Below are positions 21,279 through 28,942 of a DNA stretch of 36,544 nt, one piece after another. The translations under genes and the position numbers were made by a program. The notes beneath the pieces are model-generated. The model had not been told where the DNA came from and ran no database searches. It was given only the letters and a program-made list of their open reading frames with translations. This DNA is from Parcubacteria group bacterium GW2011_GWD2_42_14 (GTDB lineage: Bacteria > Patescibacteriota > Minisyncoccia > Phycocordibacterales > UBA12088), in NCBI GenBank assembly GCA_000998045.1, contig LCCS01000003.1, forward strand, positions 1 to 36,544, read 5' to 3'. Every line of letters starts with the position of its first letter. The first letter of the stretch is position 1.

Positions 21279-23627
21279 TTAGAGTTTTTTAGCTTTAATG
21301 CGAAGTGAGTTCGACACCACAGACACTGATGACATGGCCATAGCAAACCCTGCAAAAACAGGATTGAGCATCCATCCAAAGACAGGATAGAGAGCTCCTG
21401 CCGCAAGCGGTATACCGACAATGTTGTAAACAAATGCCCAGAAGAGATTTTGCTTGATACCACGCATGGTAAGCTTCGAAAGTTTAATAGCTTTCACCAG
21501 TTTTGAAATATCACCTCCAAGAAGAGTAATACCTGCCGACTCTATAGCCACGTCTGTTCCGGTCCCCATAGCGATACCGACGTCTGCCTGTGCAAGTGCG
21601 GGCGCATCATTGACCCCGTCGCCCGCCATAGCGACAATTCTCCCTTCTACCTGAAGTTCTTGTATCTTCGCCAACTTGTCCTGTGGGAGCACGTGAGCAA
21701 CCACATCATCAATTCCCACGAGAGACGCAATATACTTAGCCGCCTTTTCGTCATCTCCGGTAAGCATGACCACTTTGATTCCCAGCGCATGAAGATTTTT
21801 TACTGCTTCGATAGACTCGGCCTTTATCTCATCGGACACCATGACAAAACCGATAACCTTTTCTTTAGTAGCCAGAATAACTGGCGTTTTGCCTTGAGAA
21901 GTAAACTCGTTGAGTTTCGCTACATCAAAAGAAACATTAAGATCGCTTACGAGCTTGGCATTACCGACAAAGTATTCAGTGCCATGTATTGATCCCTTAA
22001 GCCCTTTACCTTGTATACCCTCAAAATTTGACACATCGGATATTGGAATATTCATCTCCTGCGCGTAGCTTACGATGGCATGAGCAATCGGATGTTCTGA
22101 TTTCTTTTCAAGAGAAGCGAGAACTGAGATAAGTTCATCGTCTTTGAGGATTGAGAGATTTTGTATATCAACTAGTGTTGGCTTCCCTTTGGTAATCGTA
22201 CCAGTCTTATCAACTACCACTGTATTTACCTTATGAAGTTTCTCAAGAGTTGCCGCATCTTTGATAAGAACGCCTTCCCTTGCTCCCTTACCCACTCCGA
22301 CAATTATGGCTGTAGGAGTGGCGAGACCGAGGGCACAAGGACAAGCGATGACAAGAATCCCAACAAACGACACAAGTCCAAATGATAAAGCTTGTGAAAA
22401 GCCTAAATATTGTGATCCGATAATGAGCCACGTGCCGAGAGTGAGAAATGCGATCACTAAAACAATAGGCACAAAGACCGATGAGATTTTGTCTGCCAAT
22501 GCTTGGATAGGAGCCTTACTGCCCTGTGCGTCTTCAACCATTTTTATAATCTGAGCAAGAAGCGTTTCGGACCCTACCTTGGTAGCTTTGAACATGAACG
22601 AGCCATTTGTATTAATCGTTCCAGACACAACACTGTCTCCTGACTTTTTCTGGGCTGGCATTGGCTCTCCAGTAACCATGGATTCATCAATAAAAGAGAC
22701 GCCTTCTGTTATAACACCATCCACAGGAATCTTTGCGCCTGGCTTTACAATAATGAAATCACCATGCTTCACATCGTTCACAGAAATTTCCACTTCTTTC
22801 CCGTCACGAATCACCAGTGCTGTTTTTGCCTGCAGGTTGAGTAGCTTCTCTATTGCATCACCAGTCTTTATTTTAGATCGAGCTTCGAGGTATTTACCCA
22901 AAGCTATAAATGTTATGACCACAATCGTTACATCGTAGTACTGATACTCCACATTGACATATGGTTTTAGAATCCCTTCAAAAGCTGTAACTGCGAAGCT
23001 GTACAAAAAAGCAGCAGTGGTTCCAATACCAATGAGTGTATCCATATTCGCTTTGCCATATCGGAGGAACCTATAGAAACCCAGCAGATACGGTTTTCCA
23101 ACAACAAAGAGTATGTACGTGGCAAATATTGGAAGAAGATGATGAACAAATTCTTCGGTTGTTGAAGTCATTGGTGTAACCGCGCCGTACTGTGCAAGTA
23201 CCTCCCACCCCATAACAAACACAGCAAAAACTGCGAGAGGAAGAGCTGAAAACACTTTAGTTCGCATCGCAGCAACTTCGCCAAGTTTCTCTTTCTTTGC
23301 TTGCCCGCCGTAGTCTGCACGAAGGCGGGACTGAGTAATTCCGAGGTGTGTGGCATGCTCATCCGCTGACATACCCATTTCTTCGTCAGATTGTTTACCT
23401 TGTGAAGTCTCTTCGTCTGCTGCAAGAGAATAACCAAACGGTTCAATTTCTTTTGAAAGCTTCTGTGCATTTGTTTTTAATTCGTCAATCGTCACTTTTA
23501 CCTTCTCGGTGCCGTAGTTTACTTCTGCAGAGCTTACACCTTCGACTTTCTTGAAAGTCTTCTCAATAATGCCTGCGCAAGAAGCGCAATGCATACCCTG
23601 TACCCTGTATATTTTTGATGTAGTCAT
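21279..23627 (-). CDS. copA: Copper-translocating P1B-type ATPase
   Basis: Exports Cu(I) using ATP. In order: HMA domain with GMHCASC (11-17), a linker, eight membrane helices, TGE actuator (319-321), CPC metal site (429-431), phosphorylated Asp in DKTGT (473), HP motif (512-513), TGDDEKAA and GDGVNDAPALAQADVGIAMG. 782 aa, normal. The linker carries an extra peptide (SRLRADYGGQA, about residues 100-110) encoded by a REP hairpin (23301-23330) that also occurs outside genes. The gene begins 1 nt after csoR, so copper response is built in. Confidence 0.97.
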   Translation of the reverse strand: MTTSKIYRVQGMHCASCAGIIEKTFKKVEGVSSAEVNYGTEKVKVTIDELKTNAQKLSKEIEPFGYSLAADEETSQGKQSDEEMGMSADEHATHLGITQSRLRADYGGQAKKEKLGEVAAMRTKVFSALPLAVFAVFVMGWEVLAQYGAVTPMTSTTEEFVHHLLPIFATYILFVVGKPYLLGFYRFLRYGKANMDTLIGIGTTAAFLYSFAVTAFEGILKPYVNVEYQYYDVTIVVITFIALGKYLEARSKIKTGDAIEKLLNLQAKTALVIRDGKEVEISVNDVKHGDFIIVKPGAKIPVDGVITEGVSFIDESMVTGEPMPAQKKSGDSVVSGTINTNGSFMFKATKVGSETLLAQIIKMVEDAQGSKAPIQALADKISSVFVPIVLVIAFLTLGTWLIIGSQYLGFSQALSFGLVSFVGILVIACPCALGLATPTAIIVGVGKGAREGVLIKDAATLEKLHKVNTVVVDKTGTITKGKPTLVDIQNLSILKDDELISVLASLEKKSEHPIAHAIVSYAQEMNIPISDVSNFEGIQGKGLKGSIHGTEYFVGNAKLVSDLNVSFDVAKLNEFTSQGKTPVILATKEKVIGFVMVSDEIKAESIEAVKNLHALGIKVVMLTGDDEKAAKYIASLVGIDDVVAHVLPQDKLAKIQELQVEGRIVAMAGDGVNDAPALAQADVGIAMGTGTDVAIESAGITLLGGDISKLVKAIKLSKLTMRGIKQNLFWAFVYNIVGIPLAAGALYPVFGWMLNPVFAGFAMAMSSVSVVSNSLRIKAKKL
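23301..23330. repeat. REP-like hairpin inside copA
   Basis: TTGCCCGCCGTAG...GGCGGG with 6-bp CCCGCC/GGCGGG arms. The same TTGCCCGcCgTAG unit occurs at 8932-8961, 27088-27123 and (complement) 741-778. Here it is translated in frame in the linker after the HMA domain. Confidence 0.75.
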
Positions 23628-23628
23628 A

Positions 23629-23904
23629 CTATTTACGCTTGAGTTTATACACCTTGAGGATTTCGTCTTTTGCTTTCTCTGCCTTCCCTTCTGCTACCTG
23701 TCTAAGCACACATCCACTCAAATGATTCTCAAGTAATAAATCTTCGACGTTTGATAAACCTTGTTTGACTGCTGATGTCTGCGTAATAACATCAATGCAA
23801 TACGTATCGTTTTCTATCATTTTTTGGAGCCCGCGTACCTGACCCTCAATAAGCTTAAGTCTGCGAATAATTTTTTGTTTGCCTGTGTCTTTAATATATT
23901 TCAT
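23629..23904 (-). CDS. csoR: CsoR-family copper-sensing repressor
   Basis: DUF156 family all-helical repressor, 91 aa. RRLKLIEGQVRGLQKMIEND is the DNA-contact helix region. The Cu(I) ligands Cys-His-Cys are present in TYCIDVITQ and LENHLSGCVL, favouring copper over formaldehyde (FrmR) or nickel (RcnR) sensing. The start MKYIKD is chosen because the -10 box ends 6 nt upstream, putting +1 at the ATG. First gene of the operon csoR-copA-HMA/TauE-cupredoxin; it should release its operator when Cu(I) binds. Confidence 0.95.
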   Translation of the reverse strand: MKYIKDTGKQKIIRRLKLIEGQVRGLQKMIENDTYCIDVITQTSAVKQGLSNVEDLLLENHLSGCVLRQVAEGKAEKAKDEILKVYKLKRK

Positions 23905-23910
23905 ATGCAT

Positions 23911-23939
23911 ACTGTATACCCCCTGGGGGGTATAGTCAA
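23911..23939 (-). promoter_or_regulatory. csoR promoter and CsoR operator
   Basis: TTGACT (23934-23939), 17 nt, TACAGT (23911-23916). The spacer is the classic CsoR box: TATACCCCC and GGGGGTATA arms (23915-23934) around two central bases. Repressor binding would cover both promoter boxes. The start codon begins 6 nt after the -10 box, so the mRNA is predicted to be leaderless. Confidence 0.9.
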
Positions 23940-23981
23940 TACACAAGTGTTCGTACCCTAGAATTACATAGGCGCTTACCA

Positions 23982-23987
23982 TACAAT
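23982..23987 (+). promoter_or_regulatory. -10 box 6 nt upstream of the HAM1-family gene
   Basis: TACAAT is followed by GACTAT and the GTG start at 23994, again placing +1 on the start codon. It diverges from the csoR promoter. Confidence 0.5.
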
Positions 23988-23993
23988 GACTAT

Positions 23994-24545
23994 GTGCAAA
24001 AGAAACAGATCACTTTCATAACAGGGAACCAAAACAAAGCCGACCAGCTAGCTCTTTACTTGGGCTTCCCTATTGAGCACATGGAGCTTGATTTGGATGA
24101 AATACAATCACTTGATTTGAAAGAAATTACTGAGCATAAAGTGCGTCACGCCTACGAAAAAACACATTCTCCTATACTCGTCGAGGATGTATCACTAGAA
24201 TTTGAAGCCCTTGGTGGGCTTCCTGGTCCTTTTATTCGATTTTTTGTTGATGCCGTACCGCTTGAGACGATGTGTAGAATGATAGACGGACAAACTCGGA
24301 AAGCAGTGGCTCGGTGTGCATACGGATATTACGATGGTGCAATCGTGCAAATTTTTGAAGGAGCTTTACAAGGAGAAATAGCAGAAACACCAGCCGGCAA
24401 AAGTGGCTATGGTTGGGATGCGATTTTTATTCCCTCGGGGTACAACCGCACCCGTGCAGAACTAAGTAAGGAAGATTATAAAAAAACATACCTGCAAATC
24501 AAACCGATAGCTTCTCTCACATCTTTTTTTGAAAATTTTTCATAG
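23994..24545 (+). CDS. HAM1/RdgB-family non-canonical purine NTP pyrophosphatase
   Basis: House-cleaning enzyme hydrolysing ITP, XTP or related nucleotides to monophosphates. TFITGNQNKADQL is the ITPase N-terminal loop, ILVEDVSLEFEALGGLPGPF the substrate-pocket motif, and KSGYGWDAIFIPSG the C-terminal motif. 183 aa, normal. The GTG start is the only in-frame start that fits the family. Followed by a strong terminator. Confidence 0.92.
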   Translation: MQKKQITFITGNQNKADQLALYLGFPIEHMELDLDEIQSLDLKEITEHKVRHAYEKTHSPILVEDVSLEFEALGGLPGPFIRFFVDAVPLETMCRMIDGQTRKAVARCAYGYYDGAIVQIFEGALQGEIAETPAGKSGYGWDAIFIPSGYNRTRAELSKEDYKKTYLQIKPIASLTSFFENFS

Positions 24546-24555
24546 GAGTTACGAA

Positions 24556-24583
24556 AACCCCGGGTGATAGATCACCCGGGGTT
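24556..24583. terminator. Strong hairpin between convergent genes
   Basis: AACCCCGGGTGA (24556-24567) pairs perfectly with TCACCCGGGGTT (24572-24583). A tract on the left and T-rich sequence on the right make it usable on both strands. Confidence 0.85.
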
Positions 24584-24593
24584 AGACTTTGAC

Positions 24594-25040
24594 TTAGACA
24601 TGGTATGTCTCCTCTATCAGAGAGTTTCCTTGTGGCACAATAGCGCCAACAAAAACTTCTGTTTCTGGAGAGGACGGGGCACTTTTTGGTTTTGGGTGTT
24701 CAACCTGATGCTTCAGGTTAGCGACAATCCCCTCAACTTGGACGTGAGACAAAACCAAATCCTCAGGTAAAATTTTTCTTGCCACGTTGTACCAATTATA
24801 GAGGAACGTACCTTCCGTAAGGTACGTCAACCTCCCGTACACGATAACCATTTTGAGAACCCGTTCGATTTGATTCAGAACTATTCCTACATCCGAAGAA
24901 AAGGGCTCCCATCTACAGATGACTGAACTTTCGTGATGAAAAGCCATTCCGTAATTTCCCGCATTGTTTTTTTCTATCTGAATATGTAATCCATTTGGAT
25001 TGCAGAAAATGAACAATGCATTATAAATCCCAATGTCCAT
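24594..25040 (-). CDS. Orphan hypothetical protein, 148 aa
   Basis: Family not recognised. The start at MDIGIYN is supported by a strong AAGGAGG ribosome binding site; the frame extends 24 residues upstream without one. The product is soluble-looking, with a first half rich in aromatic and hydrophobic strand-like segments (NALFIFCNPNGLHIQIEKNN, VICRWEPF) and a proline-rich C-terminus (EHPKPKSAPSSP). No membrane helix or signal peptide. Convergent with the HAM1-family gene. Confidence 0.7.
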   Translation of the reverse strand: MDIGIYNALFIFCNPNGLHIQIEKNNAGNYGMAFHHESSVICRWEPFSSDVGIVLNQIERVLKMVIVYGRLTYLTEGTFLYNWYNVARKILPEDLVLSHVQVEGIVANLKHQVEHPKPKSAPSSPETEVFVGAIVPQGNSLIEETYHV

Positions 25041-25233
25041 GTTTTCCTCCTTTTTTACACCAGCAAGTAGACTGTGGTTGCTTGGTATTTTTTGAAAAGA
25101 CCCATGCTCCATTTATTTTGGCACATGAAAACATGTTTGTCAAAGCTTTATCCACAAAGAAGGAGTTTTGCTAAGCGTCAGTTCACAAGGTAGAGTGGTA
25201 TAGGAAACTTATTATCTATTAAACACCATTCAA

Positions 25234-25911
25234 ATGCAGGCAGTTATTCTTGCAGCGGGTAAAGGAACCCGTATGCACCCCCTTACCCAAGAGAAACCAA
25301 AACAGCTTATTCACGCTGCTGGAAAACCAATTATCGAACACATCATTTCTTCCCTTCCGAAAGAGATAACAGAGGTGATTGTAGTCGTCGGTTACAAAGG
25401 TGACATGATTATTGATTATTGTGGCGATGTGTTTTGTGGGAGGAAGATGCACTATGTCTGGCAACACAATCCCCTCGGGACGGCGCATGCGCTTGAGCAA
25501 GCACGCCACCTGCTTCATGATTCTTTTCTCCTTATGTATGGTGATGATTTAGTTGATGGCACAGCTATCGGAAGAGCCCTGCAACATAAAAGTTGTCTTC
25601 TTGCATATGAACACCCTGACCCTCGTGCATTTGGTGTCATAGAGCTTAAAGAAGATGGCACACTAAAGACAATTGTCGAAAAACCAGAGAAACCAGCAAC
25701 TAACTTAGTAAGTGCCTCTGGACTTGTCCTCCACACAGACCTGTTTGACTATTACGACGAGTGGCCTGAAACGGGTGAGCGATATATTACTCACGCCCTC
25801 AATCGCTACGCACAAGATCATCCGGTCCATATAGAACAACTTGCTTTTTGGTATCCTATGAACAGTCTCGAACAACTCAAAGAAGCTGAAAAATCGCTAC
25901 AAAGTTTATAA
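25234..25911 (+). CDS. NDP-sugar nucleotidyltransferase (GlmU/RmlA-like N-terminal family)
   Basis: Rossmann-like NTP transferase activating a sugar 1-phosphate. AVILAAGKGTRMHPLTQEKP is the signature nucleotide-binding loop with catalytic Arg and Lys, FLLMYGDDLV the metal-binding Asp, and FGVIELKEDGTLKTIVEKPE the sugar-side motif. At 225 aa it has only the catalytic domain, without a left-handed beta-helix. The sugar cannot be assigned from sequence; envelope polysaccharide synthesis is likely. Confidence 0.9.
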   Translation: MQAVILAAGKGTRMHPLTQEKPKQLIHAAGKPIIEHIISSLPKEITEVIVVVGYKGDMIIDYCGDVFCGRKMHYVWQHNPLGTAHALEQARHLLHDSFLLMYGDDLVDGTAIGRALQHKSCLLAYEHPDPRAFGVIELKEDGTLKTIVEKPEKPATNLVSASGLVLHTDLFDYYDEWPETGERYITHALNRYAQDHPVHIEQLAFWYPMNSLEQLKEAEKSLQSL

Positions 25912-25970
25912 ACGTTTTCTGTGTATGTACTACTGGCGCACGCACCCTACTCTCGTCTATGATTATTCAT

Positions 25971-26468
25971 ATGGAAGAAAACACTGCTTCAAAAGAAGCT
26001 GTAAATAAAAAGCCGATAGAGTGGACTGATTACGAGTACACACACTTTGAGAAAGGAAGTGAGTGGTATTGGGCACTAGGATTAGTATCTGTCGCTGGAG
26101 CAGTCGCTGCACTTATTTTTAACAACGTACTTTTTGCGCTTTTTATTTTAATTGCTGCTTTTGTTCTCGCCATTTTTGCATCACGCAAACCTAACGAAGT
26201 CACTTTTGAAATTTCTCAACGGGGTCTCCGAATTGACGACGTATTGTACCCTTTCCAAAGTCTTAAATCTTTTGGAATCGAGGAACTGACTCCCAAACAT
26301 ATACCAAGACTTATCTTTAAATCAAAAAAGTTATTTGCACTTGATATCATCATTCCTCTTGAGAAGGTCCACGCAAACGAAGTCCATGACTTTCTTATAC
26401 ACTTTCTCCCGCAGGATGATCACCACGAACCACTGGTACACAAAGTCATGGAATGGCTCGGCTTCTAG
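25971..26468 (+). CDS. Conserved small membrane protein, 165 aa
   Basis: Start at MEENTAS is preferred because TATGAT lies 7 nt upstream; four more residues are possible. After WTDYEYTHFEKGSEWYW come two membrane helices (ALGLVSVAGAVAALIFNNVL and FALFILIAAFVLAIFA), then a cytoplasmic domain with strand-like KPNEVTFEISQRGLRIDD. The layout looks like the PH-like membrane proteins often found in Patescibacteria, function unknown. MITE-like copy C begins 3 nt after its TAG stop. Confidence 0.75.
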   Translation: MEENTASKEAVNKKPIEWTDYEYTHFEKGSEWYWALGLVSVAGAVAALIFNNVLFALFILIAAFVLAIFASRKPNEVTFEISQRGLRIDDVLYPFQSLKSFGIEELTPKHIPRLIFKSKKLFALDIIIPLEKVHANEVHDFLIHFLPQDDHHEPLVHKVMEWLGF

Positions 26469-26471
26469 GAT

Positions 26472-26592
26472 AGGACTTACGGAAACGGCACACTTCTTCG
26501 TTGCGCTACACAAAATACTCCTCACCGTATAGACATACGCCTCGTAGTATTTTGTTTGCGCGCCTCGAACTGTATCCGTTTGCGTAAGTCCT
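26472..26592 (-). mobile_element. MITE-like repeat, copy C (121 bp)
   Basis: Ends AGGACTTACGGAAACGG and (complement) AGGACTTACGCAAACGG, with an internal ACAAAATACT/AGTATTTTGT inverted pair. It is homologous to copy E in reverse orientation. Confidence 0.8.
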
Positions 26593-26653
26593 CTACCCTT
26601 CGCATTTGTGGTAATTTTTTATAATCCTTGGTATAGTCTGACAACCAAGCAAT

Positions 26654-26725
26654 GCCCTCGTAGTTCAATGGATAGAACGTTAGCTTGCGGAGCTGGTAAT
26701 CCAGGTTCGAATCCTGGCGAGGGCA
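26654..26725 (+). tRNA. tRNA-Arg (GCG anticodon)
   Basis: GCCCTCG pairs with CGAGGGC, A73. Anticodon stem TTAGC/GCTGG, loop TTGCGGA, anticodon GCG. Nearly all bacteria instead use ACG (deaminated to ICG) for this box, so this is unusual. T-arm CCAGGTTCGAATCCTGG. No encoded CCA. Confidence 0.95.
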
Positions 26726-26770
26726 CAAATAGAAAAAACCGTTTGCAAACGGTTTTTTCTATTTGTGCCC
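26721..26770 (+). terminator. 50-bp perfect palindromic terminator including the tRNA-Arg 3' end
   Basis: The palindrome runs from GGGCAC inside and after the tRNA (26721-26726) through AACCGTTTGCAAACGGTT to GTGCCC (26765-26770), without mismatch. The inner TTTTTT acts as the U-tract. The tRNA acceptor strand can therefore pair with the far arm. Confidence 0.9.
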
Positions 26771-26902
26771 GAGAGCAAGGTGTCTACACACCTTGCGTCC
26801 AGGATTCGAAGATGTTGAGGTTACCGCAACGACTCCGAGTTTGTCGAGGAGGAAGTGAGGTCCGAAACATGTACCGTCCATGTAATGGGAGAATCCTGAC
26901 GA
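26765..26902 (+). repeat. tRNA-Arg tail element 1 with conserved core
   Basis: GTGCCC, an insert hairpin GCAAGGTGT/ACACCTTGC, then CCAGGATTCGAA: together the complement of the tRNA 3' end. The core has two blocks (26801-26835 and 26849-26877) that are identical to the tRNA-Lys element over 35 and 29 nt, separated by a different hairpin. It closes with GAATCCTGACGA (26891-26902), a direct copy of the tRNA T-arm/acceptor strand with one change, able to pair with the left CAGGATTC. Confidence 0.8.
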
Positions 26903-26918
26903 TACCTTCCCCCACAAA

Positions 26919-27140
26919 GTGCCCTCGAACACGATGCTAATGCATCGTGTGTCCAGGATTCGAAGACCCTTGAGCTTATTGAAGGAGCCTCGCAAGGCGA
27001 ACTGAGCCTGCGCGACTTTGTTTACTTACGAGTAAAGCGAGTTAGTAAACAAGAAGTGCCCTTGTGGCAAAAGGTGTACCGTTCCTGCTTGCCCGTCCGT
27101 AGCCTTGGCGCGGAGGAGGGTAATGGAAGAATCCTGGCGA
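26919..27140 (+). repeat. tRNA-Arg tail element 2 with divergent core
   Basis: Starts GTGCCCTCG (26919-26927), insert hairpin CACGATGC/GCATCGTG, then CCAGGATTCGAA (26953-26964). The inner part is different from element 1 and holds a TTGTTTACT/AGTAAACAA hairpin and a CTTGCCCGTCCGTAG REP hairpin (27088-27123). It ends GAATCCTGGCGA (27129-27140), an exact copy of the tRNA 3' strand. The inner and REP parts resemble the tRNA-Leu tail. Confidence 0.75.
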
Positions 27141-27145
27141 TCCAC

Positions 27146-27177
27146 AAAAATACTAGAATTAATGCTAGTATTTTTTT
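27146..27177. terminator. AATACTAG/CTAGTATT terminator
   Basis: AAAAATACTAG and CTAGTATTTTT arms around an 8-nt loop, with A and T runs outside. Same family as hairpins at 1833 and 33738. It ends the tRNA-Arg tail region. Confidence 0.8.
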
Positions 27178-27205
27178 CCTCCTCGCACTTCCCTCCCTAC
27201 TTTGC

Positions 27206-27211
27206 TACACT
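27206..27211 (+). promoter_or_regulatory. -10 box 6 nt upstream of the HD hydrolase gene
   Basis: TACACT, then ACCTCC, then the ATG at 27218; predicted leaderless mRNA. Confidence 0.45.
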
Positions 27212-27217
27212 ACCTCC

Positions 27218-27805
27218 ATGACCCCACTTGAGTCCCTCCTCCAATTTGTCCGCTTCACACACCTGACCCATAAAGTTGAACGTGTGGCTCGGATTCCTGG
27301 GGAAACACGCTATGCAAACACCGTGGAACACAGCTACCAGCTCACACTCCTTGCGTGGTATTTGATTGAAAAAGAAAATCTTCACCTTGATAAGGATTTG
27401 GTTATAAAATATGCACTTGTTCATGACCTTGTTGAAACGTATGCTGGTGATACCTACGCACACGGCACGGAAGGTAAGGAAAATAAGGCACTACGAGAGC
27501 ATGAAGCACAAGAACGAATGGCTTCAGAATTTCCAGAGTTCAAGGATTTGCATGCGTACATCGAAGCTTATGAACTTAAACAAGATCCTGAAAGCCGTTT
27601 TGTGTACGCACTCGACAAACTTATTGACCCTGTCAACATCTACCTAGAAGACGGAAAGCTGTGGCATGAAAAAAACGTAACTCTGCAAGAAGTTCTTGAC
27701 TATAAAACAGAAAAGATAGCAGTTGATGCTACAGTTGCAAAATACTTTGAAGAGCTTGTGGTACTGCTTCGTAAGAAAGAGAATACTCTTTTCCCTAAAA
27801 ATTAA
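27218..27805 (+). CDS. HD-domain hydrolase (YfbR-like 5'-nucleotidase family)
   Basis: Metal-dependent phosphohydrolase, likely acting on deoxynucleoside monophosphates. RYANTVEHSYQLTLLAWYL gives the first His and KYALVHDLVETYAGD the HD pair; FVYALDKLIDPVNIYL carries the last Asp. 195 aa, normal. The long open frame upstream is tail-element sequence and is excluded; the start at MTPLESL follows a -10 box by 6 nt. The Nudix gene starts 17 nt after the stop, suggesting a nucleotide clean-up pair. Confidence 0.9.
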   Translation: MTPLESLLQFVRFTHLTHKVERVARIPGETRYANTVEHSYQLTLLAWYLIEKENLHLDKDLVIKYALVHDLVETYAGDTYAHGTEGKENKALREHEAQERMASEFPEFKDLHAYIEAYELKQDPESRFVYALDKLIDPVNIYLEDGKLWHEKNVTLQEVLDYKTEKIAVDATVAKYFEELVVLLRKKENTLFPKN

Positions 27806-27821
27806 TAATAGTTAGAATCAC

Positions 27822-28271
27822 ATGCAAGAAAACAGTAAGATTGGTGTAGGATTTGGTGTCATGCTTCTTCGTGGGAACGAAATCTTACTCGGACTACGAC
27901 ATACCGACCCCACAAAAGCTGACAGCGAACTTCACGGTGAAGGAACATGGACTATGCCTGGAGGGAAACTCCATTTTGGAGAAAGTTTTGAAGTAGGTGC
28001 TCAAAGAGAAATGTTAGAAGAAACAAGTATACACATTGAAACCAATGATTTGGAAGTAATAAGTCTTTCCAATGACATGGTACCTGATGCTCATTTTGTT
28101 ACCATAGGTATGCTATGTAGAACGTTTCAAGGTGAAGCAAAGGTTGTGGAGCCAAACGAAATAACGGAGTGGAAATGGTTTGATTTAAATAAGCTTCCTA
28201 AAAATATTTTTTTTCCAAGTGCACGAGTGCTTGCTAATTATACTGACAAACGTTTCTACACTCCTGAGTAA
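27822..28271 (+). CDS. Nudix hydrolase
   Basis: Pyrophosphohydrolase of nucleoside diphosphate derivatives. The Nudix box is complete in MPGGKLHFGESFEVGAQREM followed by LEET, with Gly and the catalytic REMxEE Glu residues in place; the final Gly of the box is Ser. TWTMPGGKLHFGES and WKWFDLNKLP favour the MutT/ADP-ribose pyrophosphatase type. 149 aa. Its TAA stop overlaps the left end of MITE-like copy D. Confidence 0.92.
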   Translation: MQENSKIGVGFGVMLLRGNEILLGLRHTDPTKADSELHGEGTWTMPGGKLHFGESFEVGAQREMLEETSIHIETNDLEVISLSNDMVPDAHFVTIGMLCRTFQGEAKVVEPNEITEWKWFDLNKLPKNIFFPSARVLANYTDKRFYTPE

Positions 28272-28343
28272 GACTTACGGACTCTTCTTCCTGTCTGCGC
28301 AGGCAGACGTTGCTCTGTGAACTTACCCGTTTGCGTAAGTCCT
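28270..28343 (+). mobile_element. MITE-like repeat, copy D (short, 74 bp)
   Basis: Left end AAGACTTACGG and right end complement AGGACTTACGCAAACGG. The middle is replaced by a CTGTCTGCGCAGGCAGAC REP palindrome, so this is a deleted or rearranged copy. Confidence 0.6.
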
Positions 28344-28349
28344 AAAAGC

Positions 28350-28373
28350 AAAAAACACCCTCGGGTGTTTTTT
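28350..28373. terminator. Bidirectional terminator between Nudix and rpsT
   Basis: AAAAAACACCC and GGGTGTTTTTT form an 11-bp stem with a short loop. Confidence 0.9.
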
Positions 28374-28387
28374 GTTAAGAAAAATAT

Positions 28388-28693
28388 TTATTTTTCTTCT
28401 GTGGCTTTTGATTTTTTGGTAACCTTCTTCTCAACCTTTTTAAGCAGTGTTCGCGCAAGGAGTGATTTCTTTCGGTTTGCAGTATTTTTCTTGATAACTC
28501 CTCTTTTTGCAGCTTTATCAATAGCTTTGTAGGCTTCAGGAAGTTTTTTCTCAGCTTCTGAAGCATTTCCCTTGGCTACCAATTCTTTTACTTCTTTGAC
28601 AACCTCCTTCATCTCGCGCGTTCGTCGTAGGTTAAAGACATGCTTACGCTTACTTGCTTTGTCGGCTTTTTTTGCTGATTTAATTATTGGCAT
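28388..28693 (-). CDS. rpsT: 30S ribosomal protein S20
   Basis: Helical 16S rRNA-binding protein. MPIIKSAKKADKASKRKHVF is the S20 N-terminus, with RRTREMKEVVKEVKELVAKG, LPEAYKAIDKAAKRGVIKKN and TANRKKSLLARTL following the family. It has 101 aa with a Lys/Thr-rich tail (KKVEKKVTKKSKATEEK), slightly longer than usual. Monocistronic between a shared terminator and its own upstream region. Confidence 0.95.
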   Translation of the reverse strand: MPIIKSAKKADKASKRKHVFNLRRTREMKEVVKEVKELVAKGNASEAEKKLPEAYKAIDKAAKRGVIKKNTANRKKSLLARTLLKKVEKKVTKKSKATEEK

Positions 28694-28845
28694 AGTGCAG
28701 AGAGAATACCACAGCTTAGAGAGAACGCAAGTAAGAAATATGCTTTACAGTGATACCATATCAGTAGTATGGCTAAAGTGGGTGAGGCGCCAGAACAAGG
28801 AGACCGAGCGTCCGTATAAATATAAATTGAGCCTTGTCATGCATC

Positions 28846-28874
28846 TCGCACCTAGTTTTTTAAATTAGGTGCGA
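28846..28874. terminator. Hairpin upstream of ruvA
   Basis: TCGCACCTA and TAGGTGCGA (9 bp) around TTTTTTAAAT-type loop, then a T-rich run. No gene is seen just before it on the plus strand; it may end a short transcript from the 28740-28845 interval, in which I see nothing else supportable. Confidence 0.55.
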
Positions 28875-28930
28875 TTTTCTTTGTTTATATACTCATTCTG
28901 AACAATTTCGCGAAAAGTACATAAGTACGC

Positions 28931-28936
28931 TATGAT
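28931..28936 (+). promoter_or_regulatory. -10 box 6 nt upstream of ruvA
   Basis: TATGAT, then TGAGAA, then the ATG at 28943. Clear leaderless geometry. Confidence 0.5.
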
Positions 28937-28942
28937 TGAGAA

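Noticed and set aside
26801-26902. RNase P RNA, suggested by GAGGAAGTGAGGTCCG resembling the CR-I GAGGAAAGTCC
   Set aside because: The spacing differs, the CR-V region is absent and the unit is only about 100-140 nt and repeated.
27056-27217. N-terminal extension of the HD hydrolase
   Set aside because: The extra 54 residues come from the tRNA-Arg tail element and a terminator hairpin; the family starts at MTPLES.
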